Below, one piece after another: positions 41,610 to 49,844 of a stretch of 62,898 nt of DNA. The stretch covers positions 1-62,898 of the forward strand of contig JAQUCT010000007.1 of the NCBI GenBank assembly GCA_028686075.1. The letters are read 5' to 3'. Under the pieces are notes generated by a model. That model did no database searches. It was not told the origin of the DNA and saw nothing but the letters and a program-made list of their open reading frames with translations. Numbering within the stretch: position 1 is the stretch's first letter; every line of letters starts with the position of its first letter. The position numbers and the translations under genes were made by a program. Source of the DNA: Bacillota bacterium (GTDB taxonomy: Bacteria > Bacillota > Clostridia > Ch29).

Positions 41610-42614
41610 TTATTCCAGTATATAGACCAGCACGTTCCTCCTGCCGTATTTCCTTACGTCCTCCGGCGACTCGTAGTACAGGTCTATCTTGTTGCCTTTT
41701 ATTGCTCCGCCGGTATCCTCGGCACTGGCGAACCCGTAGTCGGATGTGCCGTCCTGCGATTTGACATACAGCTTTGTGCCCAGCGGTATAACCTTCGGGT
41801 CCACTGCCACCACCCCCGGCCTTACCTTTGTGCCGCTGCGGGTTATTCCGTACTGCGGATGGTCGGGGTTTTTACCGGTGCTTTCAAAGGTGGCGTCATA
41901 GGCGGTGGCACTCATTTTTATTGCCCTTTTAAAGCGCACCGTACCTCTGGAGGTTTCAATAGAATCCATAGTGCCCCGCGATACAACCCGGTTGGACGGT
42001 TCCTTTATTACCTCTTCCTTCACTGTTTGGCGGCTAACCTCTTCCCCGTCATGATAAACAACCCTTATTTCCTCGCTCATCTTCCCGTTTTCACCCTTTT
42101 CTAGCACCTTTTCGGTCCCTTTGTACATACCGTCATCGTACTTTATTACCGTCTCAAAGGGGACCTCCTTTTCCAGGGTGAGCATTACATGGCCTACCCT
42201 TACCACTTTGATATCCATACCTGTTTCAACCGGGTTTTTCATACCCGGCTCCACTATGTCTTCGGCCTCTATTTCAAGTCCTGCTCCGTCCAGTGCCCCG
42301 CCAACGGTATCGGCTGCCGTCTTAAAAGACTTTACCTCCCCGTCAACGGTTAACAAAACGGGCACCGCTCTCTTTATTGTTATTTCCAGACCGTCCTGCA
42401 AAGGAGTTCCGGGTTCCGGAACGACGCGATCCTCGTCCTCAAGTACTATTTCCCGCTCCCCCAAAAGGTCCTCCACTGTACCTCCAAAGCAAACCATCTG
42501 TACCGCCTCTTCTCCGTCTATTACGGTAACCTGCTTGCTTAGCAAGCCATACAGTGCAGCCAGAACAAGCACAAGTCCCAGTGAAACCAGGATAATTACA
42601 TTTTTCCTTTTCAC
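41610..42614 (-). CDS. yabE: YabE-type G5/3D-domain protein
   Basis: This secreted cell-wall protein is related to resuscitation-promoting factors and to lytic transglycosylases of the MltA/3D type. The 334 residues have an N-terminal signal anchor (about 5-23), two DUF348 ubiquitin-like repeats (VTVIDGEEAVQMVCFGGTVEDLL and VLLTVDGEVKSFKTAADTV, in part), a G5 domain (about 155-220), and a C-terminal 3D domain with the three aspartates in VVAVDPKVIPLGTKLYV and AEDTGGAIKGNKIDLYY. The start is a GTG behind GGGAGG. It follows tatD in the usual order, with a small Gly/Pro/Tyr-rich gene inserted between. Confidence 0.92.
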   Translation of the reverse strand: MKRKNVIILVSLGLVLVLAALYGLLSKQVTVIDGEEAVQMVCFGGTVEDLLGEREIVLEDEDRVVPEPGTPLQDGLEITIKRAVPVLLTVDGEVKSFKTAADTVGGALDGAGLEIEAEDIVEPGMKNPVETGMDIKVVRVGHVMLTLEKEVPFETVIKYDDGMYKGTEKVLEKGENGKMSEEIRVVYHDGEEVSRQTVKEEVIKEPSNRVVSRGTMDSIETSRGTVRFKRAIKMSATAYDATFESTGKNPDHPQYGITRSGTKVRPGVVAVDPKVIPLGTKLYVKSQDGTSDYGFASAEDTGGAIKGNKIDLYYESPEDVRKYGRRNVLVYILE

Positions 42615-42758
42615 GGCTTTGCCTCCCTTTCCTGACAGCCCTTTAAATATTATCTGTTTCCGGTAACATATGTATTCCTTCGAGTTTTATTATGTCACTG
42701 CAATGGTAATTATACCAGAAATCCATCCCCGTTTCCCTGGAATGATTATACAGAAAAA

Positions 42759-42782
42759 ATCCCGGACATTCAAATCCGGGAT
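42759..42782 (-). terminator. Terminator after the Gly/Pro/Tyr-rich gene
   Basis: ATCCCGGA/TCCGGGAT is flanked by A and T runs on both strands, 28 bases after the stop at 42811. Confidence 0.8.
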
Positions 42783-42810
42783 TTTTTCTGTTTTATTCAC
42801 CCTTATCGTA

Positions 42811-43176
42811 TTAGTCGGTGGGTGGCACCGAGGGTGTATTCTGCCCCCAACCATACCCCGCTACCGGCCCTATTTCGTATCCGCCTGACGGCCCGTATCC
42901 CGCCATTGGCTCCTCATAGGGCATATGGTTCATGTAATTACGCATACAGTGCTGGATGCAACTCAGTATGGCCCAGCAGTCCATATCTTTTTTGGGCGGC
43001 ATCCAGGGCTCATACCCGTCCCAGGGACAGGGTCCAGGACCGGGGCCATATCCGGGGCCATATCCGGGGCACCAATGGTCATATCCGGGCATACCTCCCG
43101 GCATAGGCTCTTTCATACCCCCACTGTTCATAGCATTATAAGGCCAGCCCGCCATGTTGTTCCACATATTATCCAA
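42811..43176 (-). CDS. Gly/Pro/Tyr/Met-rich small protein, probable coat-type
   Basis: The 121-residue protein has no recognised domain. It is very rich in Gly, Pro, Tyr and Met, with PGYGPGYGPGPGPCPW near residue 37, and includes a short central helix-like part with cysteines (DCWAILSCIQHCMRNYM). The ends are GY-rich (GYGPSGGYEIGPVAGYGWG). Such composition is typical of spore coat, exosporium or structural proteins that are cross-linked through tyrosine or cysteine. The start is a TTG with GGGGGG 8 bases upstream; an ATG three codons in lacks good spacing. It has its own terminator. It could also be a metal-binding protein; experiment would be needed. Confidence 0.65.
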   Translation of the reverse strand: MDNMWNNMAGWPYNAMNSGGMKEPMPGGMPGYDHWCPGYGPGYGPGPGPCPWDGYEPWMPPKKDMDCWAILSCIQHCMRNYMNHMPYEEPMAGYGPSGGYEIGPVAGYGWGQNTPSVPPTD

Positions 43177-43263
43177 TTAATAATCCCCCCAATCACCTTT
43201 ACTTCATTACCATTATATGTTTTATGTGAAAGGTAGTGACGGGAATTTATTTACATCCCCAGC

Positions 43264-43352
43264 GTGTCATACTGAGCTCTTCTGTTATACTGAGCGGTAG
43301 CGAAGGACCTGTCTCCAATAAGATTCTTCGGGCTTCACTTCTTCAGAATGAT
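43264..43352. repeat. TGTCATCCTGAGCG family repeat, diverged
   Basis: GTGTCATACTGAGC, then TGTTATACTGAGCGGTAGCG and AAGGACC, and the inverted end AGATTCTTCGGGCTTC. It fills the gap between the Gly/Pro/Tyr-rich gene and tatD. Confidence 0.65.
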
Positions 43353-43373
43353 ATTTAAAGGGATGTAATACTA

Positions 43374-44150
43374 TTAACGTGTAATATCTATGCCAAACAG
43401 CTTTTTTGTATTGTCAAGGACTGCCTCCAGAAGCTGCTCCCTGGCAAGGTCCTTAATATCGCATATCTCCTCTACTACAAATTTTACGTTGCCCGGGTAG
43501 TTCCTTTTCCCCCTTAGGGGAACCGGGGTAAGATAGGGGCAATCGGTTTCTACAAGCAGCCTGTCCATTGGGACATAGGAAGCAACCTCCTTCGCCCTCC
43601 TCGCATTTCCAAAGGTGATCGGGCCTGCAAAGGATATGAAAAAGTTCATATCCATGCATTCCTTCGCCGTTTCCCTGCTGCCGGAGAAGCAGTGCATCAC
43701 CCCGCCCACTTCGCCGGCCTTTTCTTGCTTCAATATTTTAAGTATATCGCCGTGGGCCTCCCTGTCATGTACCACTATGGGTAACTTCAGCTCTCTGGCA
43801 AGGCCTATTTGCTCCCTGAAAACCTGCTTTTGTTTATCCCTGGGCGAGAAGTCATAGTGGTAATCCAATCCTATTTCCCCTATGGCCACCACCTTGTCCC
43901 TGACGGCAAGGGAGCAAAGAATCTCTGTGGAATAGTTATCGGCGGTCTTTGCATCGTGGGGGTGTATCCCCACCGCTGCATATATAATTGGATGCTCCGC
44001 TGCCAGGGATATTGCCTTTATGCTGGAGGACAAGTTGGACCCGGCGTTTATTATGCACACCACACCCTCCTCCACGCACCTTTGTATTACCTCTTCCCGG
44101 TCATCGTCGAACTTTTTGTCGTCCAGATGGGCATGGGTGTCTACAAGCAC
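43374..44150 (-). CDS. tatD: TatD family metal-dependent nuclease
   Basis: TatD proteins are TIM-barrel metallo-nucleases (3'-5' exonuclease activity on DNA and RNA). The 258 residues hold the metal ligands in DTHAHLDD, GIHPHDA, IGEIGLDYH, VVHDREAH, MHCFSG and LVETDCPYL. The GTG at 44150 is chosen because AGGAGG lies 8 bases upstream; the GTG three codons earlier overlaps that site. The metG stop lies in the same ribosome site, so metG and tatD are translationally coupled, as in Bacillus. Confidence 0.95.
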   Translation of the reverse strand: MLVDTHAHLDDKKFDDDREEVIQRCVEEGVVCIINAGSNLSSSIKAISLAAEHPIIYAAVGIHPHDAKTADNYSTEILCSLAVRDKVVAIGEIGLDYHYDFSPRDKQKQVFREQIGLARELKLPIVVHDREAHGDILKILKQEKAGEVGGVMHCFSGSRETAKECMDMNFFISFAGPITFGNARRAKEVASYVPMDRLLVETDCPYLTPVPLRGKRNYPGNVKFVVEEICDIKDLAREQLLEAVLDNTKKLFGIDITR

Positions 44151-44162
44151 CGTTTCCACCTC

Positions 44163-46082
44163 CTAGGTTATCTTTGAACCGTTGGCAATTCTTTCAAGCA
44201 ACGTTACCACCGTAAGCTCCTCATCCCCGGGGGTGGACGCCGCAAGAATCATGCCCTGGGATTCTATGCCCATAAGCTTGGCGGGTTTAAGATTTGCCAC
44301 TATAACCACCTGTTTCCCTACCAGGTCTTCGGGGCTGTAAAACTCCGAAATACCGGATACCACCTGCCTTGTCTCTTCCCCCAAATCCAGCCTAAGCTTT
44401 AACAACTTTTTGGACTTTTCCACCTTTTCGCATTCCAGCACGGTGGCTACCCTTAAGTCCACCTTTGCAAAATCGTCAATGGATATGAATTTTTCCTCCA
44501 CCTTGCTCTCCTCCTTCTCCTTTGTGTTTTTCCGCTGCTTCGTCCCGTCCTGTTCTATCCTCGGGAAAATTATATCGCCCTTCCTTACCTTGACCCCGGT
44601 GGGAAGTTTTCCGAATTCCTTTGTATCCTCCCAGCCGGTACCCTGGCCGTGGTCCATCCCCAGTTGTTTCCATATTAGGGTGGGCGTATTGGGCATGAAG
44701 GGGCTTATAAGGACGGATATTATCCTTATGCAATCCGCCAGGTTGTATATGACGGTGGCCAACCGGTCTTTCTTGCTCTCATCCCTTGCCAAAACCCAGG
44801 GCATTGTAAGGTCGATGTATTTGTTGGTACTGCCAATCAGCTTCCACACCTCTGTCAGGGCGTTGCTGAACTGTAGCTTTTCCATGTAATCCTCAACTAT
44901 GCCCGGGGTGGAGGTCGCCAGCTCTTTAAGGTCGGCATCGTGTTCCCCTTCAACGGAGGGTTTTGGTATGATTCCGCTAAAGTACTTATCCACCATCGCA
45001 ACAGTTCTGCTCACCAGGTTGCCCAGGTCGTTGGCAAGGTCAGCATTAATCCTGCCTATCAGTGCATCGTTTGAGAACACTCCGTCGGCACCGAAGGGCA
45101 TCTCCCTCATCAGGAAATACCTAATTGCATCCACCCCGTAACGTTCGGCCAGTACCACCGGGTCCACCACGTTGCCCTTGGACTTGGACATTTTGCCTCC
45201 CTCCAGGATTAGCCAGCCGTGGCCGAACACCCTTTTGGGAAGCGGCTCGCCAAGGGCCATAAGCATTGCGGGCCATATTATTGTATGGAACCGGACTATC
45301 TCCTTGCCCACCAGATGCACATCGGCAGGCCAGTATTTCTCGTACTTGGACGGGTCCTCCGATGCGTATCCCAGGGCGGTTATATAGTTGGACAGGGCGT
45401 CCACCCATACATATACCACGTGCCCTTCATCAAAGTCAACCGGTATTCCCCAGTCAAAAGAAGTTCGGGATACACACAGGTCATCCAGGCCGGGCTTTAG
45501 GAAATTGTTTATCATCTCGTTTTTCCTTGAATCCGGCTGTATAAAATCGGTTTCCTCTATGAATTTTATAAGCCTGTTCTGGTAAGCAGAAAGCCGGAAA
45601 AAATATGCTTCCTCCCGGGTCAATTCCACTTCCCTGCCGCAATCGGGGCATTTGCCGTCTGCAAGCTGATGCTCTGTCCAGAAGGCCTCGCAGGGAGTAC
45701 AGTACCAGCCCTCATAATGGCTCTTGTAGATGTCCCCTTTTTCGTACAGCTTTTTGAATATCTTCTGCACCGCCTTGACATGCCGGGGCTCGGTGGTCCT
45801 TATAAAGTCATCGTTGGAAATATCCAAAAGCTTCCACAGTTTAACTATTCCCTCCACTATTTTATCTACGTACTGCTGCGGTGCTTCGCCACAGGCCTCG
45901 GCCACTCTTTGTATCTTCTGGCCGTGCTCATCGGTGCCGGTAAGGAACATCACATCGTATCCTGTAAGCCTTTTGAACCTGGCCATTGTATCCGCCGCTA
46001 CAGTGCAGTATGCATGCCCGATATGCAGTTTATCGCTGGGATAATAGATTGGTGTGGTGATATAAAAGGTTTTCTTGTCCAT
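44163..46082 (-). CDS. metG: Methionyl-tRNA synthetase
   Basis: This class I synthetase charges both initiator and elongator tRNA-Met. The 639 residues contain the HIGH motif in KLHIGHAY, a zinc knuckle with CTPCEAFW and CPDCGRE, the KMSKS motif near residue 300, the anticodon-binding helical domain, and a C-terminal tRNA-binding (EMAP/Trbp111-like) domain from about 530 ([15 protein letters not shown]). A basic, Lys/Glu-rich linker ([15 protein letters not shown]) joins the last two. The ATG follows AAGGAGGAG. A T-box leader with an ATG specifier lies 160 bases upstream. Confidence 0.97.
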   Translation of the reverse strand: MDKKTFYITTPIYYPSDKLHIGHAYCTVAADTMARFKRLTGYDVMFLTGTDEHGQKIQRVAEACGEAPQQYVDKIVEGIVKLWKLLDISNDDFIRTTEPRHVKAVQKIFKKLYEKGDIYKSHYEGWYCTPCEAFWTEHQLADGKCPDCGREVELTREEAYFFRLSAYQNRLIKFIEETDFIQPDSRKNEMINNFLKPGLDDLCVSRTSFDWGIPVDFDEGHVVYVWVDALSNYITALGYASEDPSKYEKYWPADVHLVGKEIVRFHTIIWPAMLMALGEPLPKRVFGHGWLILEGGKMSKSKGNVVDPVVLAERYGVDAIRYFLMREMPFGADGVFSNDALIGRINADLANDLGNLVSRTVAMVDKYFSGIIPKPSVEGEHDADLKELATSTPGIVEDYMEKLQFSNALTEVWKLIGSTNKYIDLTMPWVLARDESKKDRLATVIYNLADCIRIISVLISPFMPNTPTLIWKQLGMDHGQGTGWEDTKEFGKLPTGVKVRKGDIIFPRIEQDGTKQRKNTKEKEESKVEEKFISIDDFAKVDLRVATVLECEKVEKSKKLLKLRLDLGEETRQVVSGISEFYSPEDLVGKQVVIVANLKPAKLMGIESQGMILAASTPGDEELTVVTLLERIANGSKIT

Positions 46083-46205
46083 TTTATCTCCTCCTTCTTG
46101 TTGAATATCATGTACTAGGTGCTAGGTACTAGAATTAGGGCAGGCCTCTTGGGTCACGGAACACGGACCTCGTGTCGCAGAGCACAGATGCTCGGTATCG
46201 GCTTG

Positions 46206-46232
46206 AAACCAAGAGAACCGTCCCTGTGGTTT
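46206..46232. repeat. Hairpin repeat between T-box terminator and metG
   Basis: AAACCA and TGGTTT arms flank AGAGAACCGTCCCTG. It lies between the T-box terminator and the metG start, so it is transcribed only when the T-box reads through. Confidence 0.7.
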
Positions 46233-46245
46233 GTGGCTATAAATA

Positions 46246-46520
46246 AACCGCCCCTATCGTAATCGATAGGGGCGGTTAATGGCCACGTTACCACCCTACT
46301 TTACTGCTTGGAAAAAGCAGCCTCTCCCGGCAACCCCGTGATTGCCTGCCCTTTTAACGGGGGCCACCGTTGCCGCCTACTGAACCTTTCAGCGACAAGG
46401 CTCGGGGGCCATATTCGGGATTACCTGCGGCACCGGTTCCCACCCTTCCCGGCTCTCTGCGGCTTTGGATATATCCCTACTCTTCCCTTCATCGCCTTTA
46501 TTATTCTGTATACCCTTTCC
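46246..46520 (-). ncRNA. T-box riboswitch (methionine) upstream of metG
   Basis: On the minus strand the leader has a stem I with AGAGAG and GGGTGGGAACCGGTGC, and a specifier region GAATATGGCC. There ATG (46410-46412) is the likely specifier codon, which would read tRNA-Met. Further on is the T-box word AGGGTGGTAACGTGG (46283-46297; the usual form is AGGGTGGNACCGCG). It is followed by a strong terminator AACCGCCCCTATCG/CGATAGGGGCGGTT at 46246-46277. Uncharged tRNA-Met would stabilise the antiterminator and switch on metG. Confidence 0.88.
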
Positions 46521-46524
46521 ATAG

Positions 46525-46553
46525 AATATACAAGAGTTTTCCCCTTTTGTCAA
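46525..46553 (-). promoter_or_regulatory. Promoter of the metG T-box transcript
   Basis: TTGACA and TATATT are spaced by 17 bases on the minus strand, just downstream of the spmB stop. Confidence 0.8.
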
Positions 46554-46556
46554 TGG

Positions 46557-47090
46557 CTATCCGAAAATTAGCCTGCACACCACCACCGATGCCACCACTC
46601 CCGCCAGATCAGCCACAAAGGCGGAGGGCAGCACATGACGGGTGTCCCTTATACCCACCGCCCCGAAGTATACCGCTATTGTATAGAATATTGTCTCTGT
46701 AGAGCCCATCATGGTACCGGCAGCCCTGCCCACAAAGGAATCAGGACCGTAGGTGGCAAATATCTCACTTACAACTCCCAGGGCACCGCTGCCCGACAGA
46801 GGCCGTATAAGCACAAGTGGCATTATTTCGGCAGGGATACCCAAAAGACCCGCCGGTGTCTTAAGAATTATCATCAGTATATCCATTGCCCCGGAGCTTC
46901 TGAATATTCCAATTGCCATTAGTATGGCAGTTAAATAGGGAAGTATTCTCACCGAAGTTTTTATTCCTTCGGCGGCACCTTCCACAAACACTTCGTATAC
47001 CTTAACACCCTTTTTGTACCCATGTATAAGAACAAGTGCAATCAATAACGGAACGGCAAAGGCCGAAAGGGTCTCTATCAAAACACGCAT
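46557..47090 (-). CDS. spmB: Spore maturation protein B
   Basis: SpmB is an integral membrane protein of the nucleoside recognition (Gate) domain family, needed for full spore core dehydration. The 177-residue product has four to five membrane segments and a central RPLSGSGALGVV pattern; GSTETIFYTIAVYF is near residue 135. The ATG at 47090 has AGGAT upstream; an ATG three codons earlier is equally open. It follows spmA by 10 bases. In Bacillus spmAB lies next to dacB, not here, so this placement is lineage-specific. Confidence 0.93.
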   Translation of the reverse strand: MRVLIETLSAFAVPLLIALVLIHGYKKGVKVYEVFVEGAAEGIKTSVRILPYLTAILMAIGIFRSSGAMDILMIILKTPAGLLGIPAEIMPLVLIRPLSGSGALGVVSEIFATYGPDSFVGRAAGTMMGSTETIFYTIAVYFGAVGIRDTRHVLPSAFVADLAGVVASVVVCRLIFG

Positions 47091-47100
47091 GGCAGTCATC

Positions 47101-47676
47101 CTAATACAGCCTCTGGAGCGTTTTTACAGCCACAATTCCCGCCAGGGTGGATATGGTGGTAGCCAAAAATGCCGTTCCTATTATTTCGGTGGGGTTAATT
47201 GAACCCGCCGCCGCCCTAAGGCCAATTACGGTGGCGGGAATAATCTGTACCGAAGACGTGTTAAGCACAAGAAAGGTACACATGGCGTTTGTCGCCCTGG
47301 CCGGCCGCGGGTTTAGCTTCTGAAGCTCCTTTATGGCGTTTATACCGATGGGAGTGGCAGCGTTACCAAGACCCAGCATATTGGCGGCCATGTTCATAAC
47401 AACCGCCCCCATGGCCGGATGGTTTTTGGGTATATCGGGAAATAGAAGGCCCAGCACAGGCCTTATGCCCCGGGACAGGGCCTCCACCAGCCCGGACTTT
47501 TCCGCCACCCGCATGACCCCTGTCCATAACGCCATTATACCCATAAGGCCTAGAAATAGTTCCACCGAAGAGGATACTCCGGTCATTATCCCCGCCGATA
47601 CATCCCCCATGGTACCGCGGACCGCCGCGACAACAATCCCGGTTACAATAAGAAAAAGCCACACCGTATTAATCAT
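47101..47676 (-). CDS. spmA: Spore maturation protein A
   Basis: This is the partner of SpmB, with the same nucleoside recognition/Gate fold. The 191 residues begin MINTVWLFLIVTGIV with GAAGGGAGA upstream. The conserved centre is MAANMLGLGNAATPIGI, followed by FLVLNTSSVQIIPATVIGLR. Together with SpmB it affects dehydration and heat resistance of spores, perhaps through dipicolinate or cation movement; the mechanism is not settled. Confidence 0.94.
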   Translation of the reverse strand: MINTVWLFLIVTGIVVAAVRGTMGDVSAGIMTGVSSSVELFLGLMGIMALWTGVMRVAEKSGLVEALSRGIRPVLGLLFPDIPKNHPAMGAVVMNMAANMLGLGNAATPIGINAIKELQKLNPRPARATNAMCTFLVLNTSSVQIIPATVIGLRAAAGSINPTEIIGTAFLATTISTLAGIVAVKTLQRLY

Positions 47677-47759
47677 AGGAATTCTCCCTTCCGCCAAAAT
47701 CGGTTACGGGAAACCGTATAATTAATTATATGTGGCCGTCTCTGCAGGTATTATACCTG

Positions 47760-48680
47760 CTACAGTACGCCGCTTTCGGTAATGTGCAATTTGCCCTCTT
47801 CTATAAGCCCGCGGCAGCTTAAAGGTATTGTTATGTTAAACCGGTCATGGCCTATCATAAGGTTTGAAAGGCATGGTTTTCGCTCCCTTGCCGCAATATC
47901 GGCCAAAAGGTCCTCCACCGAAGGCTCGGGATTCCTTTCATCGGTGCAGTCCTTCCACCGGCCGAACACAAGTGCTGCGGCGTCTTTTATTTTTCCCGCC
48001 ATCCCAATATGAGTGAGCATCCTGTCAATCTTATAGGGCGGCTCTCCCACCTCCTCCAGGAAAAATATACAGCCCCTTGTGTCTATCTCATAGGGAGTTC
48101 CCAGGGTGGAGCATAGTAGGGACAGGTTTCCTCCCCTTATGGGCCCCTCGGCCCTTCCCGGGAACAGGACCTGCGGTGGCACCTCTCCCTCCGGATTTGT
48201 CACCTTCCCCACCGGCCTGTCAGAAAAGAGTGCCCTCCCAATATGGCACCGGTTATACCCGGGGAAGTCCCCGGTCATCTCCGCCACCATGGGTCCGTGA
48301 AAAGTAACAAGGCCTGCCCTTTTTCTAATGGCTAGATGAAGGGCGGTTATATCGCTGTAGCCTATAAACACCTTGGGGTTTTGCCGCAGGGTATCGTAAT
48401 CGAGAGCGTCAAGTATTCGCGTGGTGCCAAACCCCCCCCTTGCGCAGAAGATGCCCTTTATGGAGCGGTCCCTGAACATTTTGTTTATATCCTCAGCCCT
48501 GTCCCGATCACTGCCGGCCAGATAACCCCGGGTCGCCCTCACATGGTCCCCAAGCTTTACCTTTAGCCCCATAGACCGAAGGGTGGCAATACCGCTTTCT
48601 AGCCTGTGCTCCTTTACAGGGCCCGCGGGGCATACAAGGCCTACGCTGTCCCCTTGGCAAAGCCTTTGTGCCTTAAGCAA
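47760..48680 (-). CDS. LD-carboxypeptidase family protein (S66)
   Basis: Members remove the terminal D-alanine from muramoyl tetrapeptides, or act in microcin immunity (MccF-like). The N terminus LCQGDSVGLVCPAGP and FCARGGFGTTRIL define the fold. The catalytic serine is in FIGYSDITALH (about residue 110), and the Glu and His of the triad lie in the C-terminal half (FLEEVGEPPY and near the end). The TTG at 48680 is the chosen start, with GGAGG 7 bases upstream. It lies between spmA and the E1-like gene, each apparently separate. Confidence 0.88.
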   Translation of the reverse strand: MLKAQRLCQGDSVGLVCPAGPVKEHRLESGIATLRSMGLKVKLGDHVRATRGYLAGSDRDRAEDINKMFRDRSIKGIFCARGGFGTTRILDALDYDTLRQNPKVFIGYSDITALHLAIRKRAGLVTFHGPMVAEMTGDFPGYNRCHIGRALFSDRPVGKVTNPEGEVPPQVLFPGRAEGPIRGGNLSLLCSTLGTPYEIDTRGCIFFLEEVGEPPYKIDRMLTHIGMAGKIKDAAALVFGRWKDCTDERNPEPSVEDLLADIAARERKPCLSNLMIGHDRFNITIPLSCRGLIEEGKLHITESGVL

Positions 48681-48739
48681 ACCAATCACCTCCGAGCTTT
48701 TCGCGCCTCTCAGATGTATGTCCCACTTCTATATTCCTT

Positions 48740-48764
48740 AACCAGAAGAACCGTCCCTATGGTT
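48740..48764. repeat. Hairpin repeat overlapping the E1-like gene's stop
   Basis: AACCA/TGGTT arms flank GAAGAACCGTCCCTA. The stop codon TAG (48757-48759) and most of the last two codons of the E1-like gene lie inside the element. Confidence 0.75.
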
Positions 48765-49491
48765 TACAACAATTACAATCGTCCCTTTTGGATATGGCAA
48801 TCCTTTCGAAGGTACTGCGCCATAGGTCTATATAGAGCATACCCTCCATCATGTTGTCGATATTGCCGGTAAGAAATTTTATAGCCTCGTTGGACTGCAG
48901 GGCGCCGACAACCGACGTCAGCGTACCCAGGATACCCACCGTCCCGGTGCCTGGGACCTCCCTGGATACCAGGTCCCCAGGGTATATGCATTCAAGGCAG
49001 GGACCCTCTTTGTCGGTGAAATTCATTACAACTCCGCTCGTGGCCGCCACCCCTCCGTGAATCCAGGGTATCCCTTTTTTGACACAGGCCCTGTTTATTA
49101 GAAACCGGGTGGTGAAATTGTCGGTACCGTCCATAACAAGGCCTATATCCGTCAAGTATTTGTCTATGTTACCGGAGATAAGTTCCTCTACCACCGTTTC
49201 AATTTCCACAGTGGAGTTTATCTGCTCCAGCACCCTGCGGGCAGCCTCCACCTTGGGCAGATTGTCTTTGGCGTCCTTCTCATCATAAAGACTCTGCCTC
49301 TGGAGATTGCTAAGCTCCACACTGTCTTTGTCAATAATCCTTATAAAGCCCACCCCGGCCCTTACCAGTATATTTGCTATGTTGGTACCCAGGCCGCCGC
49401 AGCCCACCAGCAGTACCCTGGACCGGGCCAGGCGTTTCTGCCCCTCTATGCCTATACCTTTAACAAGCAACTGTCTTGAATACCTCTCCAC
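48757..49491 (-). CDS. ThiF/MoeB/HesA-type E1-like adenylyltransferase
   Basis: This would adenylate the C terminus of a small ubiquitin-like sulfur carrier (ThiS, MoaD or similar). It starts ERYSRQLLVKGIGIEGQKRL (shortened), followed by the nucleotide loop VGCGGLGTNIA near residue 29. Later come RQSLYDEKD, MDGTDNFTTRF and an open loop CLECIYPGD holding a possible zinc CxxC. The end CNCCKP carries a second cysteine cluster, which would complete a four-cysteine zinc site in MoeB-type proteins. The start is a GTG behind AGGAGG. No sulfur-carrier gene is beside it, so the partner is unknown. Its last codons and stop are supplied by a dispersed hairpin repeat. Confidence 0.85.
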   Translation of the reverse strand: MERYSRQLLVKGIGIEGQKRLARSRVLLVGCGGLGTNIANILVRAGVGFIRIIDKDSVELSNLQRQSLYDEKDAKDNLPKVEAARRVLEQINSTVEIETVVEELISGNIDKYLTDIGLVMDGTDNFTTRFLINRACVKKGIPWIHGGVAATSGVVMNFTDKEGPCLECIYPGDLVSREVPGTGTVGILGTLTSVVGALQSNEAIKFLTGNIDNMMEGMLYIDLWRSTFERIAISKRDDCNCCKP

Positions 49492-49762
49492 ATCAAACCT
49501 CCTCCCTGCGGGTAAAATGTTCCCTCACAGCCTTATCTCGTGCTACTTGACTGCTTTTTTATATGCAACACATTTAAAATTCAATGCGATGAAGAGCTCA
49601 GGATGACAGCTGTGTAAAATCTTTTTCACGTTATATATAGTATCATTTTATTATATCGCTGCCCGTGCGTCTATAGCAAAAACATGGCGGCACGCCAATC
49701 GATATTGCGGAACAGTTCAGTATTTATCTGTAAATTAGGCCAAAAATTTTTAAGTATTTCCA
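49492..49762. other. Intergenic spacer between divergent E1-like and abrB genes
   Basis: About 350 bases separate the two starts. The spacer holds a short inverted fragment of the TGTCATCC family (GAGCTCAGGATGACA, 49594-49608) and an AT-rich right half with the abrB promoter. No other signal was seen. Confidence 0.5.
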
Positions 49763-49791
49763 TTGACTTTAATTGGTATTTCTGGTATGCT
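49763..49791 (+). promoter_or_regulatory. Promoter of abrB
   Basis: TTGACT and TATGCT are spaced by 17 bases on the plus strand, ending 54 bases before the chosen start. Confidence 0.65.
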
Positions 49792-49844
49792 TTTAATTGA
49801 AAATATTGTCGAAATATATCTGGATTATGAAAGGGGCGAAGACA

